Made by a program: the position numbers and the translations under genes. A DNA stretch of 64,000 bases, from NCBI GenBank assembly GCA_963837365.1, contig CAWIMW010000006.1, positions 186,001-250,000 of the forward strand, in the 5' to 3' direction. Below, piece by piece: positions 43,805 through 52,296 of the stretch. Position 1 is the first letter of the stretch. Each line of letters opens with the position of its first letter. The notes under the pieces are model-generated. The model saw only the letters and a list, made by a program, of their open reading frames with translations, was not told the DNA's origin and did no database searches. The DNA comes from CAWBXL01 sp963837365 (GTDB lineage: Bacteria; Acidobacteriota; Terriglobia; Terriglobales; Acidobacteriaceae).

Positions 43805-44314
43805 ATGACGCATCGATTCGTGGTCTATTCTCTGGCTGTGGTTTTCTTCGGCACGCTGGCTTTTGCTCAAGATGCAACTACGCCGCAGAATATGGCGGCT
43901 ACCTGTACGTTTGAGGATGGGCGGTCTCTCACGGTTCGCTATAGTAGTGCCAATACAGAACACAGACGCGAGCTGCAAAACGGCAAGGTGTGGTCTCCGG
44001 GTGAGGTGCCGATGCTCCTGTTCACCGAGGTGCCGATCACTGTTGCTGGAGTCGAGTTGGGAGTAGGTGCTTACAGTATGTACGTCATCCCTGATAAGGG
44101 AAAATGGACGCTGATCGTCAACAAGAACATCACAGCAGGAACTCAATACGACGAAAAGCAAGACCTTGCCCGCACAACCATGGGGCTTGGCCAACTACCT
44201 ACTGTTGCCGATCAACCGCGAGTGTCCTTCAATCATGTTTCGGCCAAGGTTTGCAGTTTGCGGGTGGATTTCGGCAAAACCGGCGCCTGGGCAGATGCTT
44301 TTATGGAGAAGTAG
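43805..44314 (+). CDS. DUF2911 secreted protein
   Basis: A 169-residue protein with a signal peptide (MTHRFVVYSLAVVFFGTLAFAQ). The mature part shows the DUF2911 pattern: VPITVAGVELGVGAYSMYVIPDKGKWTLIVNK and SFNHVSAKVCSLRVDFGKT. ATG at 43805 starts the signal; the frame is open upstream to 43673. Function of the family is unknown; secreted DUF2911 proteins are frequent in Acidobacteriota and Bacteroidetes. Confidence 0.85.
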   Translation: MTHRFVVYSLAVVFFGTLAFAQDATTPQNMAATCTFEDGRSLTVRYSSANTEHRRELQNGKVWSPGEVPMLLFTEVPITVAGVELGVGAYSMYVIPDKGKWTLIVNKNITAGTQYDEKQDLARTTMGLGQLPTVADQPRVSFNHVSAKVCSLRVDFGKTGAWADAFMEK

Positions 44315-44378
44315 TCAATACGGTCGTGATAGTTTGAGTTAGGGCTGGTTCTTGCCTACAATTTGCCGTTTCATTCCT

Positions 44379-45065
44379 GTGGAAACTGCACGGATCGCGC
44401 AGCTGCTTGAGCCCTATCTGGCCCAGCCCGGGCCAACTTCGACCGCTGGCCCATTCGTTCTGAGTTCGCAGCAACTCGATCATATATCGAAGTATATCAA
44501 TATATTATTGCGATGGAATGCGCGGACCAATTTGACGGCGGTGCGCCAGCCCGAAGAGATTGTCTGCCGGCATTTCGGTGAATCGCTGTTTACCGCGCGT
44601 TATCTTTTCCCCAGGGTTGTCGATCAACCAGCAAGTCACCTCATTGATGTTGGATCAGGCGCCGGTTTTCCTGGACTTCCGATCAAGCTCTGGGTCCCCT
44701 GGATCCGCGTGACTCTTATCGAATCGAACCACAAGAAAGTGGCGTTTTTGCGGGAGGTAATCCGGGCGCTTACATTGATGAACATCGATGTGTTTGCCGG
44801 GCGCGGGGCCGAATACCGCGGAACCCTCGCCGATGTGGTCACGTTACGGGCGGTGGAAAAGTTCGGAAACGCGTTGCCGACGGCAACTGGATTAGTGGCG
44901 CCCGGTGGACGGGTGGCATTACTAATCGGAGAATCCCAGGGCCAAACAGCAAGGGACTTGTCACCATCGATTCAATGGAACCCTGCCGTGAATATTCCCG
45001 GGTCGTTGCGCCGGATTCTTTTGATCGGAACGTCGCATCAATCCCCTCAAGAATCAGATCGGTAA
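44379..45065 (+). CDS. rsmG: 16S rRNA m7G527 methyltransferase
   Basis: A 228-residue methyltransferase. Seen: NLTAVRQPEEIVCRHFGESL, SAM-binding LIDVGSGAGFPGLPIKLW, VTLIESNHKKVAFLREV and ADVVTLRAVEKF. The start is unclear; GTG at 44379 (PVETARIAQ...) is preferred over TTG at 44352. In most bacteria rsmG lies beside mnmG and parA; here parA/parB follow, but mnmG is 12.7 kb away. The two parS sites lie just downstream. Confidence 0.94.
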   Translation: METARIAQLLEPYLAQPGPTSTAGPFVLSSQQLDHISKYINILLRWNARTNLTAVRQPEEIVCRHFGESLFTARYLFPRVVDQPASHLIDVGSGAGFPGLPIKLWVPWIRVTLIESNHKKVAFLREVIRALTLMNIDVFAGRGAEYRGTLADVVTLRAVEKFGNALPTATGLVAPGGRVALLIGESQGQTARDLSPSIQWNPAVNIPGSLRRILLIGTSHQSPQESDR

Positions 45066-45178
45066 CCGTGGTCCAAACCTTTCCGATATTGCGGTTTTCG
45101 CGGCCTGGAAGGTAATCCCGAACATGCAAGTGGAACAAGACGATAAATGTACGGTCATACCATCTGAACGCAGCCACA

Positions 45179-45194
45179 TGTTCCACGTGGAACA
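45179..45194. promoter_or_regulatory. parS: parS centromere site 1
   Basis: TGTTCCACGTGGAACA, a perfect 16-bp palindrome that matches the near-universal parS sequence bound by ParB. It lies between rsmG and parA. Confidence 0.95.
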
Positions 45195-45224
45195 TTTCGT
45201 CTCATCCCGAACATGAAGCCTGTG

Positions 45225-45240
45225 TGTTCCACGTGGAACA
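45225..45240. promoter_or_regulatory. parS: parS centromere site 2
   Basis: A second exact TGTTCCACGTGGAACA, 46 bp from the first (start to start), still upstream of parA. Two sites together give a strong ParB loading centre and suggest the replication origin is not far. Confidence 0.95.
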
Positions 45241-45375
45241 TCTTGTGGAAACTCTGGAATAATCCAATGCTTGTAACAAATTTCCAAAAAATTACGCTGC
45301 ACCGAAATCAGTCATTGCGTTGCCGCTTCGAAGCGGACTATCCTGCAAGAGCTCTCGGTTTCTCCCGAAAAAATC

Positions 45376-46302
45376 ATGGGACGTGTTATTGCCGTTGCCA
45401 ACCAGAAGGGTGGCGTGGGAAAGACTACTACTGCCATCAATCTTGCTTCATCCCTAGCCGCAGCGGAAGTCAACACGCTGCTGATCGACTGTGATCCCCA
45501 GGCCAATGCCAGCAGTGGCCTTGGTTTTGCCAAAGATCCAGAAAGAACCAGTACTTACCACCTCATATCCGGCCTCGCGAGCATCGAACAAGCTCTGCAA
45601 AACACCGAAATGGAGCAGCTATGGCTGGTTCCGTCCCATAAGAACCTCATTGGGGCCAATATTGAGCTGGTGGATGCAGAGCGCCGCGAATTCCGTCTGC
45701 GGGATGCCCTGGAACCGCTGCGTGAACGCTTTCAATTCATCGTCCTGGATTGCCCTCCCGCGCTTGATCTCCTGACTTTGAATGCCCTGGTGGCTGCTGA
45801 TTCCGTGCTGATTCCCATGCAAGCAGAGTATTTCGCCCTGGAGGGCATTTCCGAGCTCCTCGATACGATTGAGCGCATACGTGTAGCCCTCAACCCAAGC
45901 CTGAGCGTAGAGGGTGTGGTTTTGACCATGCTGGATGAAAGAACGAACCTGGCCCAGCAGGTAATGGCGGAACTCAAACGCTTTTTCGGAGACCGCTTGT
46001 GTGAATCCACGATCCCGCGGAACATCCGCCTAGCTGAAGCTCCCAGCCATGGAAAGCCGGTGCTTCTTTACGATGTTCGGTCCCGCGGCGCAGAGAGTTA
46101 TATACGTCTGGCAAAAGAGATCATTTCTCGCAATCTTCCAGCCCAGGAAGAAACCGCTCCAGCTGAAGTCGCTGTGGATGAAGTTCCCGCCGAGGTGCGA
46201 GCCGAGACGGATGAAACTCCAGTGGCGGTAATGAACGACGCCAGCGTGGAGGAACCTGCACCTCCAGCTACGGGCGAAGAAGAATTGGATAGGACTGCGT
46301 AA
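45376..46302 (+). CDS. parA: Chromosome-partitioning ATPase ParA (Soj)
   Basis: A 308-residue Walker-type ATPase. Deviant Walker A KGGVGKTT at 11-18, LLIDCDPQANASSGLG, and PPALDLLTLNAL. The last 55 residues are an acidic, Glu/Pro/Ala-rich tail not present in most ParA proteins. It moves ParB-parS complexes apart. It precedes parB and follows the parS sites. Confidence 0.96.
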   Translation: MGRVIAVANQKGGVGKTTTAINLASSLAAAEVNTLLIDCDPQANASSGLGFAKDPERTSTYHLISGLASIEQALQNTEMEQLWLVPSHKNLIGANIELVDAERREFRLRDALEPLRERFQFIVLDCPPALDLLTLNALVAADSVLIPMQAEYFALEGISELLDTIERIRVALNPSLSVEGVVLTMLDERTNLAQQVMAELKRFFGDRLCESTIPRNIRLAEAPSHGKPVLLYDVRSRGAESYIRLAKEIISRNLPAQEETAPAEVAVDEVPAEVRAETDETPVAVMNDASVEEPAPPATGEEELDRTA

Positions 46303-46362
46303 TCAGTAGCCAGCATAATATATTTATGTACATCAATGTATATACGCGATGGAGCGCCATAC

Positions 46363-47340
46363 ATGACCACTTCAGCTGAAAAGATCGTCCCCGCAGAAGA
46401 CAAGCCGGTTGCGGACAAACGCCGGGCATTAGGGCGGGGCCTGGATTCCCTGCTACCCGGTGGACCGCGGATCGTACCCGGCACCGGACCCGCCGCTCCC
46501 CCGCCATCCGTTGGCGCTACGCCGCCAGCACCTCACACCGTTCCTGCGGAAGGTTTGGTTTTCCTCGACCTGGACCAGATTATTGACAACCCCTATCAGA
46601 CCCGGCGCGACTTCAGCGAAGCCTCTCTGGCAGAACTTGCCGAGTCCATCAAGGCCAACGGCGTGGTTCAGCCGGTGGTCGTGCGACCGGCCGCTGACGG
46701 ACACTACGTACTGATTCTGGGTGAACGCCGCTGCCGGGCATCGCGAATCGCCGGCAAGAGCGCAGTGCCAGCCATCATCCGCCGGGTGTCCGACGAACAT
46801 GCCGCTGAGATGACGGTTGTCGAAAACCTACAACGTCAGGACCTGAACTGCCTTGAGCAAGCGGAAGCATACGCCCGCCTCAGCCGTGACTTCGGTCTGA
46901 CCCAGGAGGAGATTGGAAAGCGGGTGGGCGTGTCGCGGGAGTCGGTCTCCAACTACACCCGACTGCTCAAGCTTCCCAAGCCGGTGCAGCAGTACCTCGG
47001 CACGGGCCAGTTAGGGTTCAGCGAAGCCCGCGTTCTATTAACCCTGATCGACGCCAACTCGGTCCCCAGAATTGCCGACTTGGCAGTCGAGAAACAGCTC
47101 TCGGTTAAGCAGCTCGAAGAGCTGGTTTCCAAAACCAATGCTCCCGCAGTCGAGCGCGAACCAGCGGAGCTTCCCAAGATTGATCCCAACGTGCGCGCAG
47201 CGCAGACGGAGTTGGAACGGCTGCTTGGCCTTCGCGTCCAAATTCGCGATCGCAAGGGTAAAGGAAAGATCACGATCGAGTACTCGACTCTGGAGGACTT
47301 TGATCGGGTGGTAGAGATGCTTAGCGGAACTCGGAACTAG
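46363..47340 (+). CDS. parB: Chromosome-partitioning protein ParB
   Basis: A 325-residue CTPase/DNA-binding protein that spreads from parS. Seen: RRALGRGLDSLLPGG at the N-terminus (ParA-interacting), the NPYQTRRDF and GERRCRASRIAG motifs (CTP binding), an HTH (TQEEIGKRVGVSRESVSNY), and a C-terminal dimer domain with a KGKGKITIEYSTLEDFDRV signature. ATG at 46363 preferred to 46336 because GGAGC is correctly spaced before it. A Pro-rich linker at about 40-60. Confidence 0.96.
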   Translation: MTTSAEKIVPAEDKPVADKRRALGRGLDSLLPGGPRIVPGTGPAAPPPSVGATPPAPHTVPAEGLVFLDLDQIIDNPYQTRRDFSEASLAELAESIKANGVVQPVVVRPAADGHYVLILGERRCRASRIAGKSAVPAIIRRVSDEHAAEMTVVENLQRQDLNCLEQAEAYARLSRDFGLTQEEIGKRVGVSRESVSNYTRLLKLPKPVQQYLGTGQLGFSEARVLLTLIDANSVPRIADLAVEKQLSVKQLEELVSKTNAPAVEREPAELPKIDPNVRAAQTELERLLGLRVQIRDRKGKGKITIEYSTLEDFDRVVEMLSGTRN

Positions 47341-48195
47341 GTGTACCACAACTGTAAACCGGTGGGACTACACCCCCAAAATATCCTTATCAAAGTGGAA
47401 CTGTCTCACAACTCATTCTGATTTCCACAGGCCAAAGTGGGATGAATACTTGGTTTCTCAAATTGACTCGTTTCCGCTCAAGCGGCGCGAGCGACGGGCT
47501 ATCGATTTGATCATCGGGAATCGAATTAGTAACAAGTGGGCGAAACGCGTCACGCCTGCACAACTGTAAGCGTCGATCATCGCACGAAAGCCTACAAATA
47601 CAGGACGCAGTGGAACATTCTCACTGTCGGCCATTTCCGGCGCGTTTCTCTCTACGTAGGAAAGTCCGTGGCTCTTGAGAATCGGAGTGGCGAGAGCCAC
47701 TGCATCTCGGCAGATTTTCCACTTTTCGTGGGCCGATGCTGTGACCAAATTCCTAATTCCGGCGGAACCACTGAAATAATAGTGGACCAACATCGCGTAT
47801 TTGATAGGCGAAACCATCAAGCAAACTATTGCTGACTACAGTTTCCGACATCAAAGTGGAAAATGCCTACCGAACTCGGCTTGCTGCTGGAGCATCAGAA
47901 GTAACTATCCTCAGTGGCAGCGCAGTTGATGAATGGCGCCGAAATCGCCATCGACGACCAAGCACGCCCAGGTTGCCAGGGCAGGCAGCGGCAGCCTGCG
48001 GAGTGTCCGTTTCATGATGAACGGGAGAGCGATTCTCGCAATTGAGCAGAACCTCAGGAACCCAGCCGCTCGGGAACACTTGCCAGAAAAGGGCACCACG
48101 CAGTTCAGTTTCAGGATCTTTGGTGACCAGAAAATGTCTCGCCGTCGTGGTGTACGGCGAAATGTCCGAATCCGGCAAGAGTTAAAGCCTTCCCG
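47341..48195. other. 855-bp gap without a convincing gene
   Basis: No open frame here shows recognisable motifs. A minus-strand frame (47458-47820, 120 codons) and another at 47867-48178 read partly protein-like, for example WQVFPSGWVPEVLLNCENRS, but they carry no domain and are separated by stops. The stretch may be a decayed gene or the parAB terminator region. No RNA gene recognised. Confidence 0.5.
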
Positions 48196-48675
48196 TCAAA
48201 CGGCAGGCTGAAGCTCTCTCTTCTTCGGCGGTTCGTACGTACCCGGCACCACGCGGGTGGCAATACTGATCCGGTTCCAAGAATTAATAGCCACCACCGC
48301 CAAGGTCAGGTCGGCGATTTCCTTTTCGGAGAACTGTGCCCTCACTCGCTCGAAGACCTCATCGGGCACATGGCCCTCTGTGACCTTGGTGACAGCTTCT
48401 GTCCAGGCAAACGCGGCGCGTTCGCGGTCACTGTAAAACGGAGTCTCCCTCCAGGCATCCAGCGAATAGAGGCGCTGATCGGATTCGCCGATAGACTTCA
48501 GATCCTTCCAGTGCATATCGAGACAGAAGGCACACCCGTTGATCTGCGAAGTCCGCAGCTTCAGCAGGTGTAGGAGTGACTCTTCCAGACCGCAATGGCG
48601 GAGATAGACCTCCAAGCCTGCCATGGCTTTATAGACACCGGGGGCTACGCTGGCTACATCGATTCGTGGTTCCAT
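48196..48675 (-). CDS. AhpD/carboxymuconolactone-decarboxylase-family protein
   Basis: A 159-residue protein of the CMD/AhpD fold. Redox pair C48-C51 with H55 in QINGCAFCLDMHWKD, the signature of the alkylhydroperoxidase-type subgroup. It probably protects from peroxides. ATG at 48675 preferred over 48729, which would add 18 unconserved residues. Confidence 0.92.
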   Translation of the reverse strand: MEPRIDVASVAPGVYKAMAGLEVYLRHCGLEESLLHLLKLRTSQINGCAFCLDMHWKDLKSIGESDQRLYSLDAWRETPFYSDRERAAFAWTEAVTKVTEGHVPDEVFERVRAQFSEKEIADLTLAVVAINSWNRISIATRVVPGTYEPPKKRELQPAV

Positions 48676-48810
48676 GAGTGCTCCTTTGAGAAAGTAACTT
48701 ACTTTTTTTTGATTCTCCGGACACACCACGGGTTCAACGTTTTTTAATCACAAAAACAAAGGCGGTTACCCGGTGATAGTGAGACCAGGTAACCGCACAC
48801 TGCCCGCCGC

Positions 48811-50571
48811 CTAGCGGAGCACCGGAATGTCCGTAACGATTTCTTCCGCGTGGTCAACAACCACCACTCCAACTGGGCCGGTCTTGGCGTTCAATTCGAG
48901 GCCTAATTCTTCCGATAGGGCCGTCGAAAGGGCGGAGGCAACGTCGCCTGATGCCATGGGCCAAATCAAAGTGAAATTGTAGATTCCTTTAAGGTTGGTC
49001 TTGTCCACTACGAAGCGACCAGTTTCTGTGGATAGTTGCCGCGCCAAATCGCCCATTCCGACCTGTTGCGCCACTAGATGTCCGGGGGGATCTGTGCGCA
49101 ATCTGAATTTGCGCATTGCCATGTTGTCCAAGTGCACCTCCTCGAACTTATTGCCATCGTGCCCCACCGTCAGCTCGTACACTGAAAGTTCTCTGGTCTC
49201 GCGGTGAATGGTCAATTTGAACTGGTCGGTCAGCAACCTTTGCACCCAGAGGTTGACCGTTGCAAAATTGAACGCATTCTCTCCAGCCGCTTTTGCGTGG
49301 ATGTCATATCGCTTGGCAGCGATCCAATCCGGCCCGCCCACGATTTGAGAGTCATCCGCGGCATAGGCGAACTTGATCAAGTCCTTCAACGTGTACCCGG
49401 TAAAATTTGCTGCCCCTTCCTTGGTACTAATAAAGAACATCGGCTGGGTGGCCTGGCTCGGAGTGACCGAGACAGATTGAAACCCGGAGGGAGCGCCGGC
49501 TCCAGGCTTGTCCTGCGCCAGGCCCCGCACAGGCTCGAGAACCCCAATTACCACGGGGCCGACGATGGCCAAGATTCCGAACGTTGCCAGTAACAGTTTT
49601 TTTCCCAATTCCAGTTTGCTTGCGATGCGATGCCTCATAATTGCCTCCACCCTCCTTTTCAGGTTTGAGCCGGTTACTCCCGCCGCACAAAACAGCGGCG
49701 ATTCCAGGTAGAACTCGCAAACTTTCAGAATGCCTTCGGCGTAGACCTGCGGATTGCTTCCTTGGGTCAAGACTTCTTCATCGCAGGCCCGTTCTCTTTC
49801 TTCCACTAATCGTGAGCCGATCCACCACACCAACGGATGGAACCAGAAGAGTGCCTCGACAAGCATGTGCATTGCGGCGGCAAGATTGTCCCGGTAACGG
49901 ACGTGGCAAAGTTCATGCGCGAGAATGGCTTCCAATTGCGCATCGGTCAACCGCGCGGAAATACCTTCCGGCAGCAACATCACAGGGTGGAACACCCCCA
50001 CAATCCCAGGTTCTATGGAGGATCGGGAAATGACGAGGTCCATCTTCCCACTCATTCCCTGGTTTCGCTCAACTCGCCGCAACACCTCAAGTTCTCTTCC
50101 GCATCCAACAGGAGAACTGCCACGCATGACTGCGGTCAGACCTGCCCGGCGCAGCCACCAGAACAGGAGAACTCCAGCGACTCCGGAGAGCCAGATGACT
50201 AGCAAGATGCCTGGGAGAATTCGGAGTAGAACGGCAATAGTTGTCCCAGTCGTCTCAGCAATACTGGGTGCTCCTGTTGCAGCGAACGGTTGGCCGACTA
50301 CCTGTACCAAAGAAAACCCTGCCGACACGCCAGGTGCACTAGACCATGACAGGTGGCTCCCCAGACTGGTCAGCAGCGAAAACGGTAGAAGGAATTTTGC
50401 CGACGCGCTGAGCCACATCCAATAACGCGTTCGGGCCTGGTTTTTCCGGAGTGGGAGCGTAAGCAGTCCTGCTACACTTGCAAATAATGTTGACTGCCAA
50501 AGATGGTTGGTCATCGGCGCCCCGATCGTCGTCCACAACCAAAACCCAGCAATCGCGGCTGAGCTGTTCAT
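48811..50571 (-). CDS. M56 (BlaR1-like) membrane metalloprotease with Soil_cterm (TIGR03435) domain
   Basis: A 586-residue protein. Four or so membrane helices with the zinc-protease motif HELCH at 219-223 (AILAHELCHVRYRDNL) match BlaR1/MecR1. In place of a penicillin-binding sensor it has a long C-terminal TIGR03435 domain (about 340-586: FTGYTLKDLIKFAYAADDSQIVGGPDW, HRETRELSVYELTVG, VDKTNLKGIYNFTL). This fusion is typical of Acidobacteriota. It should cleave the BlaI-type repressor whose gene lies upstream with a 4-bp overlap; the signal is unknown. Confidence 0.92.
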   Translation of the reverse strand: MNSSAAIAGFWLWTTIGAPMTNHLWQSTLFASVAGLLTLPLRKNQARTRYWMWLSASAKFLLPFSLLTSLGSHLSWSSAPGVSAGFSLVQVVGQPFAATGAPSIAETTGTTIAVLLRILPGILLVIWLSGVAGVLLFWWLRRAGLTAVMRGSSPVGCGRELEVLRRVERNQGMSGKMDLVISRSSIEPGIVGVFHPVMLLPEGISARLTDAQLEAILAHELCHVRYRDNLAAAMHMLVEALFWFHPLVWWIGSRLVEERERACDEEVLTQGSNPQVYAEGILKVCEFYLESPLFCAAGVTGSNLKRRVEAIMRHRIASKLELGKKLLLATFGILAIVGPVVIGVLEPVRGLAQDKPGAGAPSGFQSVSVTPSQATQPMFFISTKEGAANFTGYTLKDLIKFAYAADDSQIVGGPDWIAAKRYDIHAKAAGENAFNFATVNLWVQRLLTDQFKLTIHRETRELSVYELTVGHDGNKFEEVHLDNMAMRKFRLRTDPPGHLVAQQVGMGDLARQLSTETGRFVVDKTNLKGIYNFTLIWPMASGDVASALSTALSEELGLELNAKTGPVGVVVVDHAEEIVTDIPVLR

Positions 50572-50954
50572 TGCGATTTGTCCTTTTTCGTCAGCTCGCG
50601 CAAGGCTTGCTCGGCTTCCTGGACATCATCCAGAGTGAGCTTGCCGGATTCAATCAAGTGAGCCATAACCGGCTGTATACGGCCGCCGAACAGGCCCAGC
50701 AACTCATCAATCAGTCTGCGCTGCGCCGCATGGCGCGAGATTATCGCCTCGAAAATATGCGCGTTGCTGATCTTCTTGACTCGGCGCAACACTTTCTTGT
50801 GCTCCATGCGATACACAGTGGTTTGCACCGTGGTGTAGGCGGGACGGGCGTGATCAGGGAATGCCTCCTGGATCTCGCGAATCGAGGAAGCCCCGCGACT
50901 CCAAAGAGATTCCATAATCTGCAACTCCAGCCTGGTTAACTTTGGCAGATTCAT
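50568..50954 (-). CDS. BlaI/MecI-type repressor
   Basis: A 128-residue winged-helix repressor. Seen: LTRLELQIMESLWSRGASSIREIQEAFPD, YTTVQTTVYRMEHKKVLRR. First gene of the pair with the M56 protease (ATGA overlap). It would repress its own operon, and be cut by the protease to induce it. Two direct repeats, CTACTACAC(T/C)TGT, lie just upstream. Confidence 0.95.
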   Translation of the reverse strand: MNLPKLTRLELQIMESLWSRGASSIREIQEAFPDHARPAYTTVQTTVYRMEHKKVLRRVKKISNAHIFEAIISRHAAQRRLIDELLGLFGGRIQPVMAHLIESGKLTLDDVQEAEQALRELTKKDKSQ

Positions 50955-50973
50955 GATTCACAGTTCACTATTG

Positions 50974-51007
50974 CTACTACACTTGTGTTTTTATCTACTA
51001 CACCTGT
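50974..51007. promoter_or_regulatory. Candidate BlaI operators (two direct repeats)
   Basis: CTACTACACTTGT (50974-50986) and CTACTACACCTGT (50995-51007) differ by one base and are 21 bp apart (two helical turns). The TAC/TGT core resembles BlaI/MecI boxes. They lie between the repressor gene and the STN-domain gene on the opposite strand and could control both. Confidence 0.65.
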
Positions 51008-51124
51008 TTGTTTTGTCAAGCATTAAATATTTGCACTGCTCATCCGGTGCTAGAATTTAGGTTAGTCAGTTCCGTGGGGCACCGCTCGTCGCCGCGTAAA
51101 CCAGTTTCTCTTGGGTGTGTTTTC

Positions 51125-51892
51125 ATGTCTTTCTCCGGTTCCCGATCAACGTTGATTCTGCTCACCCTGGTCGCCTGTGTATTCGCAGTGAATGCCGCAG
51201 CGGCAAGTAAGCACAAACATGCGAAAGCACCTGCAAAGCAGGAGGAGCCCGCACCAGTTCCGGCACCGGTTGAACCTCCACCTCCGGCTGAATTGACGCT
51301 GGAACAGATGCCGGCAGTACCTCCGCGGGTCACCTACCAAAACAGCCAACTGACCATCGTGGCCAAGAATTCCACCTTGGGAGACATTTTGCGTGCGGTT
51401 AAAGCACAAACCGGAGCTTCCATTGAGTTTCCGCCCAATGCAAATTCTCGTGTGGTCGCAGACCTGGGTCCCGGGCCTTCGCGGGATGTGCTGGCGACTC
51501 TGCTTAACGGGACGCTCTTCAACTATGTTCTGCTGGGCACCGCGCATGATCCGTTAGCGGTGGGAAAGATCATTCTGACGCCGAAGCCTACAGGACCGGA
51601 ACCACAGCCGGTGGCCAACAACGTCCAGCCATACACGCAGCAATCGAATTACTACCCAACCGCCAATTTACCGGACCAAACTGCGGACGATCAGGAGACT
51701 GATTCGGAGACCGAAGTGGAACAGCCTGGGGCGGATCAAACCCAACAACCGCCTAATGGGCAAACGAACCCAAGAACGCCGGAGCAGTTATTGCAGGAGT
51801 TGCAGAGACAACAGCTGCTCCAGCAGCAGCTGCGGCAGCAACAGGGAAATCCGCAACCCAATCAGGTGCCCGGGCAAAGTCCCGAGCAATAA
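51125..51892 (+). CDS. Secretin/STN-domain-like exported protein
   Basis: A 255-residue protein with a signal peptide (LTLVACVFAVNAAAA), a Pro/Ala/Glu-rich linker (about 35-65), and a domain (TYQNSQLTIVAKNSTLGDILRAVKAQTGASIEFP...LATLLNGTLFNYVLLG) that matches the STN (secretin/TonB short N-terminal) fold. A Gln/Pro-rich tail (about 185-255) follows. No barrel domain, so it may be an accessory periplasmic protein. ATG at 51125 starts the signal peptide. Divergent from the BlaI gene. Confidence 0.8.
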   Translation: MSFSGSRSTLILLTLVACVFAVNAAAASKHKHAKAPAKQEEPAPVPAPVEPPPPAELTLEQMPAVPPRVTYQNSQLTIVAKNSTLGDILRAVKAQTGASIEFPPNANSRVVADLGPGPSRDVLATLLNGTLFNYVLLGTAHDPLAVGKIILTPKPTGPEPQPVANNVQPYTQQSNYYPTANLPDQTADDQETDSETEVEQPGADQTQQPPNGQTNPRTPEQLLQELQRQQLLQQQLRQQQGNPQPNQVPGQSPEQ

Positions 51893-51938
51893 ACAGAAAT
51901 AGTAAGGATTTGCTGCTGATCAGAGGAGCCGAGCGAGT

Positions 51939-52139
51939 CTAGTCGCCGCTGGCCTGGCCAGCGGCTGCTCCTATAGCTTTGGCATGAGCTAACGCAGGCG
52001 CAACCCCGGCGGCACGCCCGGATTTTTGTGCAAACACGAAGATAATTCCCGCGACCGCGCCGTATCCTGCCAAAATGCCCAACACCAGGGAAGTTGAAAC
52101 GGTCAGGAAGAGAATGATTCCAGCTAACAAACTGCTCAA
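51939..52139 (-). CDS. Small membrane protein
   Basis: 66 residues, with two hydrophobic segments (about 3-23 and 24-37) and an Ala/Gly-rich C-terminal tail. I do not recognise a family. Convergent with the STN gene. Real but low-information; the composition alone supports it. Confidence 0.5.
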   Translation of the reverse strand: MSSLLAGIILFLTVSTSLVLGILAGYGAVAGIIFVFAQKSGRAAGVAPALAHAKAIGAAAGQASGD

Positions 52140-52222
52140 GTGAGCCTACTTTCCTAGCCTTTGCAGTTTCACTCTACCTGCGTTGACGCTTGCTTTTGTT
52201 AGCAACTAAGATACGTGAGTAG

Positions 52223-52240
52223 AAGTGTGCATATTCACTT
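52223..52240. promoter_or_regulatory. Candidate operator dyad upstream of uvrA
   Basis: AAGTGTGCATATTCACTT is an imperfect inverted repeat (AAGTG-8-CACTT) 57 bp before the uvrA start. It could be an SOS/LexA or other operator; the acidobacterial box was not known to me with certainty. Confidence 0.35.
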
Positions 52241-52296
52241 TTAAACATTTCTGTAGACCCGTCCATATTACGGAAGGACATTCCATTCTGGGCTAG

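Noticed and set aside
47458..47820. Minus-strand frame of 120 codons after parB
   Set aside because: No motif, no clear RBS and a competing frame on the other strand; reported only as part of the gap.
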